Shown: positions 35,664-43,736, counted from the first letter of the stretch. The stretch is DNA of 64,000 nucleotides from Rhizobacter sp. SG703 (GCF_012275445.1 NZ_JAAZQK010000003.1:186001-250000); one strand, 5' to 3'. Program-made: numbers and translations. The notes: generated by a model from the sequence alone, not told the origin.

Positions 35664-36482
35664 ATGCAATCGATTCTTCGCGGACGGCCGGGCGGCGCGT
35701 GGTGGGCGCCGTCGCTGTCGGCACTGGCCTTGGCCGCCTTCGCCCTGGTGACGGCGCCGGTCGCGCACGCCGGGCTGTTCGACGACGACGAGGCGCGCCG
35801 GGCCATCCTCGACCTGCGCGGCAAGCTCGAGGAGAACAACAAGCTGCAGGCGCAGCGCCAGGCCGAGATGAACGCGCAGCTGCTCGAAGAGATCGGCAAG
35901 CTCAAGCGCAGCCTGCTCGATCTCAACACGCAGATCGAGCTGATGCGCAGCGATGCGGCGAAGCTGGTCGGCCAGAACGAGCAGCTGACGCGCGACGTGT
36001 CCGACCTGCAACGCCGGCAGAAGGACATCGCACAGGGCGTGGACGACCGCATCCGCAAGCTCGAACCGCAGAAGGTCACGATGGACGACAAGGAGTTCCT
36101 CGTCGATCCCGAAGAGAAGAAGCAGTTCGACGATGCGATGGCGGTGATGCGCAAGGGCGACTTTCCCGGCGCGGCATCGGCCTTCGTCGCGTTCCGCCAG
36201 CGCTACCCGGCCAGCGGCTACAACGACGTGGCGCTGTTCTGGCTCGGCAACGCGCAGTACGGCAAGCGTGAATACCGCGAAGCCACCGCGTCGTTCCGTG
36301 AATTGCTGAAGGTTGCGCCGGCGAGCCCGCGCGCGCCCGAGGCGCTGCTGTCGATCGCCAACTGCCAGCTCGAACTGAAGGATACGAAGGGCGCGAAGCG
36401 CACGCTGGACGACCTGCTGAAGACCTACCCGAAGTCCGAGGCCGCCGAGGCGGCCAAGGAGCGGTTGGCGTCGATGAAGTGA
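35664..36482 (+). CDS. cpoB: Cell division coordinator CpoB (YbgF)
   Basis: 272 residues. Signal peptide (about 1-36, ending AHA), N-terminal coiled coil (about 45-140) that forms trimers, then TPR repeats (about 155-270; DAMAVMRKGDFPGAASAF, NDVALFWLGNAQYGKREY). CpoB couples Tol-Pal constriction with peptidoglycan synthesis by PBP1b. 15 bp after pal, in an operon with it. The next gene tcdA starts 16 bp later. Confidence 0.93.
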   Translation: MQSILRGRPGGAWWAPSLSALALAAFALVTAPVAHAGLFDDDEARRAILDLRGKLEENNKLQAQRQAEMNAQLLEEIGKLKRSLLDLNTQIELMRSDAAKLVGQNEQLTRDVSDLQRRQKDIAQGVDDRIRKLEPQKVTMDDKEFLVDPEEKKQFDDAMAVMRKGDFPGAASAFVAFRQRYPASGYNDVALFWLGNAQYGKREYREATASFRELLKVAPASPRAPEALLSIANCQLELKDTKGAKRTLDDLLKTYPKSEAAEAAKERLASMK

Positions 36483-36498
36483 TGACAGGCGCGCTGCC

Positions 36499-37326
36499 GT
36501 GAATGCCGTCAACGAGCTGCCTTTGTCTGATCGGTCTTTGGCCGATCTGGACGCGCCCGACCTGGAACGCCGCTTCGGCGGCCTGCGCCGCCTGTACGGC
36601 GACGCCGGCTACCGGCGGTTGCGCGCACTGCGCGTCGCGGTCGTCGGGCTCGGCGGCGTCGGCTCCTGGACGGCCGAGGCCCTGGCACGCAGCGGGGTCG
36701 CCACGCTGGTGCTGATCGACATGGACCACGTGTCCGAGTCGAACATCAACCGCCAGGTGCAGGCCACCGGCACCACGCTCGGCCAATCCAAGGGCGAGGC
36801 CCTGCGCGAGCGCATCGCCGACATCCACCCCGGCTGCGAGGTGCTGCTGGTCGACGACTTCGTCGCTGCCGACAACTGGCCGGCGCTGCTGCCCGGCCCG
36901 GTCGATGCGGTGATCGATGCCTGCGACCAGGTACAGGCCAAGCTCGCGATGGCGCAGTGGGCGATCGCGACGCGTACGCCGCTGGTGATGGCCGGCGCCG
37001 CCGGCGGCAAGCGCCGCCCGCAGGCGGTCGAGGTCGACGACCTCGCGAACGTCACGCACGACCCCTTGCTCGCCTCGCTGCGGCAGCGCCTGCGCAAGCA
37101 CCATGGCGCGCCGCGCAGCGGGGCGATCGGCGTGCGCTGCGTGTTCTCGCGCGAGGCCGTCGCGATGCCGGTCGTCGCCGGCGAGGCCTGCGATGTGGGG
37201 GCCACCGCGGGCGACGGCAGCCTGAATTGCCACGGCTACGGCTCGACCGTGGTCGTCACGGCAACATTCGGACTGGTGCTGGCGTCTGAAGCGCTCGAAA
37301 TCGGGCTACAATCTGCGCTCCGCTGA
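36499..37326 (+). CDS. tcdA: tRNA threonylcarbamoyladenosine dehydratase
   Basis: 275 residues, ThiF/E1-like superfamily. The ATP-binding motif VVGLGGVGSWTAEALARSG is near residues 48-66, and the second conserved region DMDHVSESNINRQVQA follows. TcdA (CsdL) cyclises t6A37 of tRNAs reading ANN codons to ct6A. GTG start at 36499. It precedes two tRNA-Lys genes, whose anticodon loops are t6A substrates. Possible readthrough operon with cpoB. Confidence 0.92.
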   Translation: MNAVNELPLSDRSLADLDAPDLERRFGGLRRLYGDAGYRRLRALRVAVVGLGGVGSWTAEALARSGVATLVLIDMDHVSESNINRQVQATGTTLGQSKGEALRERIADIHPGCEVLLVDDFVAADNWPALLPGPVDAVIDACDQVQAKLAMAQWAIATRTPLVMAGAAGGKRRPQAVEVDDLANVTHDPLLASLRQRLRKHHGAPRSGAIGVRCVFSREAVAMPVVAGEACDVGATAGDGSLNCHGYGSTVVVTATFGLVLASEALEIGLQSALR

Positions 37327-37372
37327 GTTGAAGCGGTGCTCGCAAAGATGTTCAAACATCGCACGAGCATCA

Positions 37373-37404
37373 TTCACGGATGACCCTGCAAGTGATGCTA
37401 TAGT
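37373..37404 (+). promoter_or_regulatory. Likely promoter of the tRNA-Lys pair
   Basis: An extended -10 TGCTATAGT (TATAGT at 37399-37404) sits 12 bp before the first tRNA. TTCACG at 37373-37378 could be a weak -35, though the 20-bp spacing is long. The extended -10 makes a -35 less needed. Confidence 0.4.
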
Positions 37405-37416
37405 CATGGGCTTGCT

Positions 37417-37492
37417 GGGTTGTTAGCTCAGTCGGTAGAGCAGCGGACTTTTAATCCGTTGGTCGCAGGTTCAAGTCCTGCACAACCCACCA
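37417..37492 (+). tRNA. tRNA-Lys (anticodon TTT)
   Basis: 76-nt tRNA with 7-bp acceptor stem GGGTTGT/ACAACCC, D-arm GCTC...GAGC, anticodon loop CTTTTAA giving anticodon TTT (Lys), T-arm GCAGG TTCAAGT CCTGC and genomically encoded CCA. Second tRNA-Lys (CTT) follows 31 bp later, likely co-transcribed. Confidence 0.97.
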
Positions 37493-37523
37493 GGTTTTAT
37501 TGATCGGGAGGTTTCCCGAGCAA

Positions 37524-37599
37524 GGGCTCCTAGCTCAGTTGGTAGAGCAGCGGACTCTTAATCCGTTGGTCGACAGTTCGAATCTGTCGGGGCCCACCA
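37524..37599 (+). tRNA. tRNA-Lys (anticodon CTT)
   Basis: 76-nt tRNA: acceptor GGGCTCC/GGGGCCC (one G-U pair), D-arm GCTC...GAGC, anticodon loop CTCTTAA giving anticodon CTT (Lys), T-arm GACAG TTCGAAT CTGTC, encoded CCA. The central arms closely match the TTT gene, suggesting tandem duplication. A terminator hairpin follows at once. Confidence 0.97.
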
Positions 37600-37605
37600 A
37601 CACAG

Positions 37606-37652
37606 AAACCCCGGACAGTCAGCAGCAATGCGACTCTCCGGGGTTTTCCTTT
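37606..37652 (+). terminator. Rho-independent terminator after the tRNA pair
   Basis: AAACCCCGGA (37606-37615) pairs with TCCGGGGTTT (37637-37646), a 10-bp stem, and is followed by a T-rich tail. The loop is about 21 bases. On the other strand it overlaps the end of the convergent CDS at 37619-37960, so it may work in both directions. Confidence 0.8.
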
Positions 37653-37960
37653 TCTGTGCTTTCGTTTTGTGCAGGCCTTGCGCACCGGATGATGCGGTGC
37701 AGCCAGACTCCGCCTTCCTTGCGGCCCGGCATGATGGACATTCCCCACTGGCGTGCCGCGCTCAGGATGTCGACCGCCTCGACCATGTTCCGGGTGTCGA
37801 TGATGCAGTAGAGCTGCCGGTCCCGTCCCTCCACGCCGAACGACAGCCTGACACCGTCCGGGCCTTGCCGTCGAATGCTTTCCATCAACTCGCGAACGAA
37901 GCTGGCGCCGTCGCCGGCCTCGTCGAAGTCGGCGTTGTCAGTGAAGAGGCGTGTCTGCAT
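37619..37960 (-). CDS. Conserved hypothetical protein
   Basis: 113 residues from ATG at 37960 (MQTRLFTDN). It shows no signal peptide or membrane helix; the centre has RQLYCIIDTRNMVEAVDILSAARQWGMSIMPG, a regular strand/helix pattern typical of a small soluble domain. An upstream in-frame extension is unlikely. The last ~12 codons run through the terminator hairpin of the tRNA genes, so its C-terminus (KENPGESHCC) is doubtful. No function recognised. Confidence 0.5.
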   Translation of the reverse strand: MQTRLFTDNADFDEAGDGASFVRELMESIRRQGPDGVRLSFGVEGRDRQLYCIIDTRNMVEAVDILSAARQWGMSIMPGRKEGGVWLHRIIRCARPAQNESTEKENPGESHCC

Positions 37961-38047
37961 GGGGCCTGCGTCGTGAGCGGTCGTGCAATGCGCGAGATGG
38001 TGGCGGACCGCCGGGCCGATGAGAATCGGCAAACGCCTGAAGCGGGC

Positions 38048-38111
38048 GTAGGACGGTTTCCAGGCCGCGCTCACCGCCGCAGGCCGACACACCGTTGTGT
38101 CGGCGTCCTAC
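38048..38111. promoter_or_regulatory. Nested inverted repeats upstream of uvrA2-like gene
   Basis: GCCGACACA (38083-38091), a CCGT loop, then TGTGTCGGC (38096-38104) makes a perfect 9-bp hairpin. It is bracketed by GTAGGAC (38048-38054) and GTCCTAC (38105-38111), another exact inverted pair. The 7-mer arms recur, less one base, at 42906-42930. The region lies 55 bp before the uvrA2-like start; operator, attenuator or repeat element are all possible. Confidence 0.5.
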
Positions 38112-38165
38112 GGGTGTCGCCGGCTCGCGGCGAGACCATCCGATCCACCCTTTCCAGGAGACTCG

Positions 38166-40781
38166 ATGCAGCGTGATGGCCAGGTCCGCGTGCGGGGCGC
38201 GCGCGAACACAACCTGAAAGACGTCGACGTCGACCTGCCGCGCGATGCGCTGGTGGTGTTCTCCGGCGTCTCGGGATCCGGCAAGTCGTCGCTCGCATTC
38301 GGCACGCTGTATGCCGAGGCGCAGCGCCGCTACCTCGAGTCGGTGGCGCCGTATGCGCGGCGGCTGATCGACCAGGCCGGCGTGCCCGACGTCGACTCGA
38401 TCGACGGCCTGCCGCCCGCGGTCGCGCTGCAGCAGCAGCGCGGCACGCCGAGCGCCCGTTCGTCGGTCGGCAGCGTGACGACGCTGTCGAGCCTGGTGCG
38501 CCTGCTGTATTCGCGTGCCGGCCACTACCCGCCGCAGCAGCCGATGCTGTATGCCGAAGACTTCTCGCCGAACACGCCGCAAGGCGCCTGCCCGCATTGC
38601 CATGGGCTCGGCCATCTCTTCGACGTGACCGAGCGCTCGATGGTGCCGGACCCGTCGTTGACGATCCGCGAGCGCGCGATCGCCGCCTGGCCGCCCGCCT
38701 GGCACGGCCAGAACCTGCGCGACATCCTGGTCACGCTGGGGCACGACGTGGACGTGCCATGGCGCGACCTGCCGCGCAAGACGCGCGACTGGATCCTCTA
38801 CACCGACGAGCAGCCGACCGTGCCGGTCTATGCCGGCTTCACGCCCGCCGAGACGCGCACCGCGCTGCGCCGCAAGCTCGAACCGAGCTACCAGGGCACC
38901 TTCACCAGTGCGCGCAACTACGTGCTGCACACCTTCGCCACGACTCAGAGTGCGCTGATGAAGAAGCGTGTCGCGCGCTTCATGAGCGGCACCGTCTGTC
39001 CGGTCTGCCACGGCAAGCGGCTGAAGCCGCAGGCGTTGTCGGTGACCTTCGCCGGCGTCGACATCGGCACGATGGGCGACTGGCCGCTGAACCGCGTGGC
39101 GCAATGGCTGGCGCCAGCCGCCGAGGGACGCTTCGATGCACCCGCCGATGTCGCGACGCGCAGCCGCGATGCAGGCCGTCGCGACACGCGGCGGCGCGTC
39201 GCGGCCGGCGGCTCGGCGCATGCCGCGTCGCCCGACGTGCGGCGCACGCCGGAACTGTCGGAAGAAAAGCGCATCGCCGCGCAGCGCATCGCGCACGACC
39301 TGTGCGAGCGCATCGCCACGCTGCAGCAACTCGGGCTGGGCTATCTCTCGCTCGACCGTGCGACGCCCACGCTGTCGCCCGGCGAGTTGCAGCGCTTGCG
39401 GCTGGCGACGCAGATCCGCTCCAACCTGTTCGGTGTCGTCTACGTGCTCGACGAGCCGTCGGCCGGGCTGCACCCGGCGGACAGCGAAGCCTTGATGCGC
39501 GCGCTCGACCAGCTGAAGCAGGCCGGCAACACGCTGTTCGTCGTCGAGCACGACCTGGAGATGATGCGCCGTGCCGACTGGCTGATCGATGTCGGGCCGG
39601 AGGCCGGCGAGCGCGGTGGCGAGGTGCTGTACAGCGGGCCGCCTGGTGGGTTGCGCCAGGTGGCCGCGTCGCAGACCGCGCGCTACCTGTTCGCCGCATC
39701 CTCCGGCCATGCGAGCCGCACCGTGCGCTCGCCCAGCGGCTGGCTGGCGCTGCGCGGCATCAAGCGCAACAACCTGCATGGCGTCGATGCGGAGTTCCCG
39801 CTCGGCTGCTTCACCGCGGTGACCGGCGTCTCCGGCTCCGGCAAGTCCAGCCTCGTCAGCCAGGCGCTGGTCGAGCTGGTGGGCGCGCACCTCGGCCATG
39901 AGCCGGTGGTCGAAGAGGAGGCCGACCCATCGGTGCCGCAGGGCCCGCTGCGCCCGTCCGGTGGGCGCCTGCAGGTCGGCGCCGACACGCTGAAGCGCCT
40001 GGTCGTCGTCGACCAGCGTCCGATCGGCCGCACGCCGCGTTCCAACCTGGCCACCTACACCGGCCTGTTCGACAACGTGCGCAAGATGTTCGCCGCCAGC
40101 CCGGCCGCGAAGAAGAAGCGCTACGACGCCGGCCGCTTCTCGTTCAACGTGGCGAAGGGGCGCTGCGACACCTGCGAAGGCGAGGGCTTCGTCAGCGTCG
40201 AGCTGCTGTTCATGCCGAGCGTCTATGCGCCGTGCCCGACCTGCCACGGCGCGCGCTACAACCCGGACACGCTGAAGATCACCGTGCGCGACCGCCACAT
40301 CGCCCAGGTGCTGGCGATGACGGTCGACGAGGCCTGCGCATTCTTTGCCGACGATGCGGCGGTGCTGAAGCCGCTGCAGCTGTTGCGCGACATCGGGCTC
40401 GGCTACCTGCGGCTCGGCCAGCCGGCGACCGAGCTGTCGGGCGGCGAGGCGCAGCGCATCAAGCTTGCGACCGAACTGCAGCGCGCACAGCGCGGCAACA
40501 CGCTGTATGTGCTGGACGAGCCGACCACCGGCCTGCACCCCGCCGATGTCGACAGGCTGATGGCGCAACTGCAGGGCCTGGTCGATGCCGGCAACACCGT
40601 GGTGGTGGTCGAGCACGAGATGCGGGTCGTCGCGGCGAGCGACTGGGTCATCGACGTGGGGCCTGGCGCCGGCGAGGAGGGCGGCCGCATCGTCGCGACG
40701 GGCACGCCTTCGGAGGTCGCCGGCTCATCGACGGGCCCGACGGCGCGCTACCTGGCCCGCCACGTCGATGGCCGCGCTTGA
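38166..40781 (+). CDS. UvrA-like ABC ATPase, class II (UvrA2)
   Basis: 871 residues. Two ABC ATPase modules: Walker A GVSGSGKSS near 32 and again near 553; signatures TLSPGELQRLRL (first, with P in place of G) and ELSGGEAQRIKL (second). Zinc-finger pairs CPHCHGLGH, CPVCHGKR and CDTCEGEG/CPTCHGAR are present. Compared with housekeeping UvrA, about 120 residues between LLYSRAGH and the first zinc finger are missing, which is where UvrB binds. This fits UvrA2-type proteins, linked to antibiotic or DNA-adduct tolerance. A basic insert near 340-370 is odd. ATG at 38166; CCAGGAG 7 bases upstream. Confidence 0.9.
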   Translation: MQRDGQVRVRGAREHNLKDVDVDLPRDALVVFSGVSGSGKSSLAFGTLYAEAQRRYLESVAPYARRLIDQAGVPDVDSIDGLPPAVALQQQRGTPSARSSVGSVTTLSSLVRLLYSRAGHYPPQQPMLYAEDFSPNTPQGACPHCHGLGHLFDVTERSMVPDPSLTIRERAIAAWPPAWHGQNLRDILVTLGHDVDVPWRDLPRKTRDWILYTDEQPTVPVYAGFTPAETRTALRRKLEPSYQGTFTSARNYVLHTFATTQSALMKKRVARFMSGTVCPVCHGKRLKPQALSVTFAGVDIGTMGDWPLNRVAQWLAPAAEGRFDAPADVATRSRDAGRRDTRRRVAAGGSAHAASPDVRRTPELSEEKRIAAQRIAHDLCERIATLQQLGLGYLSLDRATPTLSPGELQRLRLATQIRSNLFGVVYVLDEPSAGLHPADSEALMRALDQLKQAGNTLFVVEHDLEMMRRADWLIDVGPEAGERGGEVLYSGPPGGLRQVAASQTARYLFAASSGHASRTVRSPSGWLALRGIKRNNLHGVDAEFPLGCFTAVTGVSGSGKSSLVSQALVELVGAHLGHEPVVEEEADPSVPQGPLRPSGGRLQVGADTLKRLVVVDQRPIGRTPRSNLATYTGLFDNVRKMFAASPAAKKKRYDAGRFSFNVAKGRCDTCEGEGFVSVELLFMPSVYAPCPTCHGARYNPDTLKITVRDRHIAQVLAMTVDEACAFFADDAAVLKPLQLLRDIGLGYLRLGQPATELSGGEAQRIKLATELQRAQRGNTLYVLDEPTTGLHPADVDRLMAQLQGLVDAGNTVVVVEHEMRVVAASDWVIDVGPGAGEEGGRIVATGTPSEVAGSSTGPTARYLARHVDGRA

Positions 40782-40793
40782 AACGAGGCAGGC

Positions 40794-40931
40794 TCAGCCT
40801 TGGCGCCTCCAGCGCGCCCGGCACAGCGCGGCCAGTTCGATCGCGCCCCACAGCAGGCTGCTCGCGACCGCGACGCCGATCTGCCATGCGAGTCCCGGCC
40901 GCGCCGGGAGCCTGCGGATGATGCCGCTCAT
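40794..40931 (-). CDS. Small single-pass membrane protein
   Basis: 45 residues. Starts MSGIIRRLPARPGL, then one hydrophobic helix (about 17-37, WQIGVAVASSLLWGAIELAAL) and a basic end. AGGAG lies 8 bases upstream of the ATG at 40931, which supports translation. It lies between the convergent uvrA2-like gene and the divergent M14-like gene. Too short for confident homology; function unknown. Confidence 0.5.
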   Translation of the reverse strand: MSGIIRRLPARPGLAWQIGVAVASSLLWGAIELAALCRARWRRQG

Positions 40932-41046
40932 CGGCGTCTCCTGAATTGACGATGCGGCACCGTAGCAAGCGTTCATGACGGTTTGATGGCAGACCGCGCG
41001 TGCGCGGCGCGCTATCCTGCGCGCGCACCCCGACGCCTCCGCAGCC

Positions 41047-42093
41047 TTGCAAACCCCGGCCGAACTGATCGAACTGCAGCGCCTGATCGACGAGGGCGGC
41101 ACGCACCTGAGCGCGCGCGTGCTGTGCGAGGTCGATGCAGGCGGTGGTGCCGGTGATGGCGCAGGTGCGCAGCGCCTGCCGGTGATCGCGGTCGCACTCG
41201 GCAACCCGGCGCCCGACATCCCGGCGGTTGGCTTCTTCGGCGGCGTGCACGGGCTGGAGCGCATCGGCTCGGCGGTCGTGATGGCGCACCTGCGCAGCCT
41301 GGTGATGCGGCTGCGCTGGGACGAGTCGCTGCACCGCCAGCTCGACGGCGTGCGCATGGTCTTCATGCCGGTCGTCAACCCCGGCGGCATCGCACGCGGC
41401 ACGCGGGCCAACCCGCAGGGCGTCGACCTGATGCGCAATGCACCGGTGGATGCGCAGGACCGCGTGCCCTTCCTGCTCGGCGGCCAGCGCCTCAGCGCGT
41501 CGCTGCCGTGGTACCGCGGCCCGGCCGGCGCGCCGATGCAGCCCGAGAGCGCCGCGCTGTGCCGGGTGGTCGAGGAAGACCTGCTCGCGCGACCGTTCAG
41601 CCTGACGGTCGACTGCCACTCGGGCTTCGGGCTGCGCGACCGGCTGTGGTTTCCGTACGCGCACACCCGCGCGCCGATGGCCCACCTGCCCGAGATGGAC
41701 GCGCTGCACGGCATCTTCCAGCAGTCGCATCCGAACAACCGCTATGTGTTCGAGCCGCAGAGCCGCCAGTACCTCGCGCATGGCGACCTGTGGGATCACC
41801 TCTACCAGCGCGCGTCGGCGCTGCCGCAGCGCCTGCTGCTGCCGCTGACGCTGGAGATGGGCTCGTGGCTGTGGGTCAAGAAGAACCCGCGCCAGCTGTT
41901 CTCGCGCCACGGCATCTTCAACCCGCTGATCGCGCACCGCCAGCAGCGCGTGCTGCGCCAGCACATGGCACTGCTCGATTTCCTCGCGCGTGCCGCGGCG
42001 AGCTGGCAGCGCTGGCTGCCATCGCCGGCATCGCGCGCGCGCCATGGGCAACTGGCGCTGCAGCGCTGGTACGGCGCCGGCGCATCGTCGTAG
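41047..42093 (+). CDS. M14-family zinc peptidase / AstE-like protein
   Basis: 348 residues, no signal peptide. Metal-ligand motif VGFFGGVHGLERIGS (H and E near residues 68-71) and third ligand in TVDCHSGFG (near 188) are typical of M14/succinylglutamate desuccinylase-like enzymes. A candidate catalytic Glu is in PLTLEMGSW (near 275). Start is set at TTG 41047; no ATG/GTG occurs between the upstream in-frame stop and the domain. Probably a cytoplasmic deacylase or carboxypeptidase; substrate unknown. Confidence 0.8.
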   Translation: MQTPAELIELQRLIDEGGTHLSARVLCEVDAGGGAGDGAGAQRLPVIAVALGNPAPDIPAVGFFGGVHGLERIGSAVVMAHLRSLVMRLRWDESLHRQLDGVRMVFMPVVNPGGIARGTRANPQGVDLMRNAPVDAQDRVPFLLGGQRLSASLPWYRGPAGAPMQPESAALCRVVEEDLLARPFSLTVDCHSGFGLRDRLWFPYAHTRAPMAHLPEMDALHGIFQQSHPNNRYVFEPQSRQYLAHGDLWDHLYQRASALPQRLLLPLTLEMGSWLWVKKNPRQLFSRHGIFNPLIAHRQQRVLRQHMALLDFLARAAASWQRWLPSPASRARHGQLALQRWYGAGASS

Positions 42094-42202
42094 CGTCGGC
42101 GACAGGCGGGCGCGAGAGGAAATCAACCCCCTCGAATGCGCGATGTCGCAACAAAGTGTGCGTCCGTAAAGTGGATCCATCCGCCAACGACGGGGCCCCC
42201 GA

Positions 42203-42412
42203 ATGGACACCAGCTACCTTCCTGCCTTCGACCAGGCGATGCAGTTCCTGTACGAGAAGCACGGCAATGCGATCAGCGAGGACCTGGTGCAGGCTTATTG
42301 CGTGCAGGGCCTGCTCAGCGAAACCGACGGCGTGCTGACACTGACCGACCGCGGCCGTGCGATGTTGCGCACAGCGCCTGTTGCTCGGCAGCTACGTCAG
42401 TTACAGCCCTGA
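42203..42412 (+). CDS. Small hypothetical protein, winged-helix-like
   Basis: 69 residues. Two helices (about 8-40) are followed by LLSETDGVLTLTDRGRAMLR, which resembles the end of a small winged-helix (the beta-hairpin wing and final helix). It could be a truncated or mini DNA-binding protein. No strong ribosome site is visible before the ATG. It stands alone. Fold assignment is tentative. Confidence 0.5.
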   Translation: MDTSYLPAFDQAMQFLYEKHGNAISEDLVQAYCVQGLLSETDGVLTLTDRGRAMLRTAPVARQLRQLQP

Positions 42413-42468
42413 AATATCGAGCTTTCTTCCTACACGCAAACCGACACCGCGCGAATACGCTGAAAACC

Positions 42469-42864
42469 ATGTCGGACCTGCACCAAAGCCTTCGCCACAT
42501 GGGACTGCCCCAGCTGCTGCTGGCGCTGATCTTCCTCTGCAGCTATGGCATGGCACTGGGCGGGATGCTCGGCGCCACCGGGCGCTGGCGGTCTGCCGGC
42601 GTTGCCGCCGGTTCGGCCGTCACTTTCGGCTTCTTCACCGACCCGTGGGAACACGCGGTGATGATGGTGGCGTTCGCGGTGATCGGCTTCGGGCTGTTCC
42701 TTGCGCTGGCCTGGTTGCTCGCACGGATGCCCGAATGGTTCCTGCGTGTCGAGCCTGCGGTGGTCAAGACACCGGCGTCGGCGCGCGAGTCGGCAGCTGA
42801 GCTCGACGTGCCCGCGCGCACGCCAGTCGCCGCGGCCCCGCGCCATCCGAGCCTGGGGCTCTGA
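42469..42864 (+). CDS. Small membrane protein, two to three helices
   Basis: 131 residues. Hydrophobic segments at about 13-35, 42-60 and 66-88, then a cytoplasmic or periplasmic tail of about 40 residues rich in Ala/Pro. The ATG at 42469 lies just before the first helix. Codon use fits the genome. Unknown function; conserved-looking but not recognised. Confidence 0.6.
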   Translation: MSDLHQSLRHMGLPQLLLALIFLCSYGMALGGMLGATGRWRSAGVAAGSAVTFGFFTDPWEHAVMMVAFAVIGFGLFLALAWLLARMPEWFLRVEPAVVKTPASARESAAELDVPARTPVAAAPRHPSLGL

Positions 42865-42905
42865 AGCACAATCCCGTGCATCGGCGACTGCCTTGCGGCC
42901 GTGCC

Positions 42906-43046
42906 TAGGACAGATCGGGATTTCGTCCTACACCGCGGCCCAGGCCCCCGCCTTAGCATGACTTCGGGGTTGGGCCGCTGGTAATGCTCCTCCGAATTCG
43001 GCGGTCCCTTGGCGGTCAGTGCAGCGCACTGACCGCCTCTTCTCTT
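42906..43046 (+). ncRNA. Candidate structured RNA (sRNA or 5' leader)
   Basis: Three strong hairpins in a row: TAGGAC/GTCCTA (42906-42911 with 42925-42930); GCGGCCCA/TGGGCCGC (42935-42942 with 42971-42978), reinforced inside by CCCCG/CGGGG; and a 12-bp stem GGCGGTCAGTGC/GCACTGACCGCC with a 3-nt loop (43011-43037), followed by TCTTCTCTT. The last looks like a rho-independent terminator. The whole could be a terminated small RNA or a cis-regulatory leader of the lipoprotein gene 36 bp downstream. No coding frame fits. Confidence 0.35.
43011..43046 (+). terminator. Strong hairpin with pyrimidine tail
   Basis: Perfect 12-bp stem, loop AGC, then TCTTCTCTT. Lies after the membrane-protein gene ending at 42864 and before the lipoprotein ATG at 43083. 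It should end transcription from upstream or from the candidate RNA. The tail is only partly T. Confidence 0.6.
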
Positions 43047-43082
43047 GCGGATTCACGTGCGGGTTCACTCAGGAGCAAAGCG

Positions 43083-43724
43083 ATGACGATGGCAACGATC
43101 AGGCAAGCAACCGGGCTCTGCGCTTCGCTGGTGTTGCTCGCTGCGGCAGGATGCGCCTCGACCACCCGCCTCGATTCGCAATGGAGCGATCCGGCCGCGG
43201 CACCGACCTCGCTGCAGGGCGCGAAGCTGCTGGTGGTGTGCGATGCCGACGAGGCGCCGCTGCGCCAGATCTGCCAGGACCAGATGCGTGCCGAGGTCAC
43301 CGCACGCGGTGCGACCGCGGTGGCCTTCGACGATGCCGACCGCAACATCGCCGGTACCGCCGCCAGCGCCTCCCGACCCACCGCCGACTACGTCGGCATC
43401 GCGCGCGACCGCGGCGCCACCGCGGTGCTGCGCACGCGCGCGATGACCTCGGTGTCGCGTCCCGACAGTGGCGTGAGCCTCGGCTTCGGGCTCGGCACCT
43501 TCGGCTCCGGCGTCGGGCTCGGTGTCGGCATGTCGACGCCGGTTGGCGGTGGTGGCAATGCGACCGTCGGCTATGCCGCCGAAACCAGCATCACCGACGT
43601 GCGCAGCGGCAAGCTGCTGTGGACCGGCCGCGCGACCACCGCGCCGTCAAAAGAGGTGAACAAGCAGATGGCCGAGCTGGCGACCGCATTGCTCGCGGGG
43701 GCGCAGAAGGCCGGCTGGTTCTAG
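43083..43724 (+). CDS. DUF4136-like lipoprotein
   Basis: 213 residues. Signal peptide with lipobox LLAAAGC, then a domain starting TTRLDSQWSDP and containing LLVVCDADEAP and VTDVRSGKLLWTGRAT-like strands (ITDVRSGKLLWTGRAT), similar to DUF4136 and other small outer-membrane lipoproteins. AGGAG occurs 8 bases before the ATG. The Gly-rich loop SLGFGLGTFGSGVGLGVGM near residue 140 is unusual. Function unknown. Confidence 0.7.
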   Translation: MTMATIRQATGLCASLVLLAAAGCASTTRLDSQWSDPAAAPTSLQGAKLLVVCDADEAPLRQICQDQMRAEVTARGATAVAFDDADRNIAGTAASASRPTADYVGIARDRGATAVLRTRAMTSVSRPDSGVSLGFGLGTFGSGVGLGVGMSTPVGGGGNATVGYAAETSITDVRSGKLLWTGRATTAPSKEVNKQMAELATALLAGAQKAGWF

Positions 43725-43736
43725 TGAAAGGTTCCC

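Noticed and set aside
37530-37748. Open frame on the - strand across the second tRNA
   Set aside because: Translated tRNA antisense (the peptide ends in a familiar tRNA-derived artefact) and overlaps the terminator.
42203-42412. Pseudogene of a larger winged-helix regulator
   Set aside because: No further homologous fragment is visible in adjacent frames, so truncation cannot be shown; kept as a small hypothetical protein.
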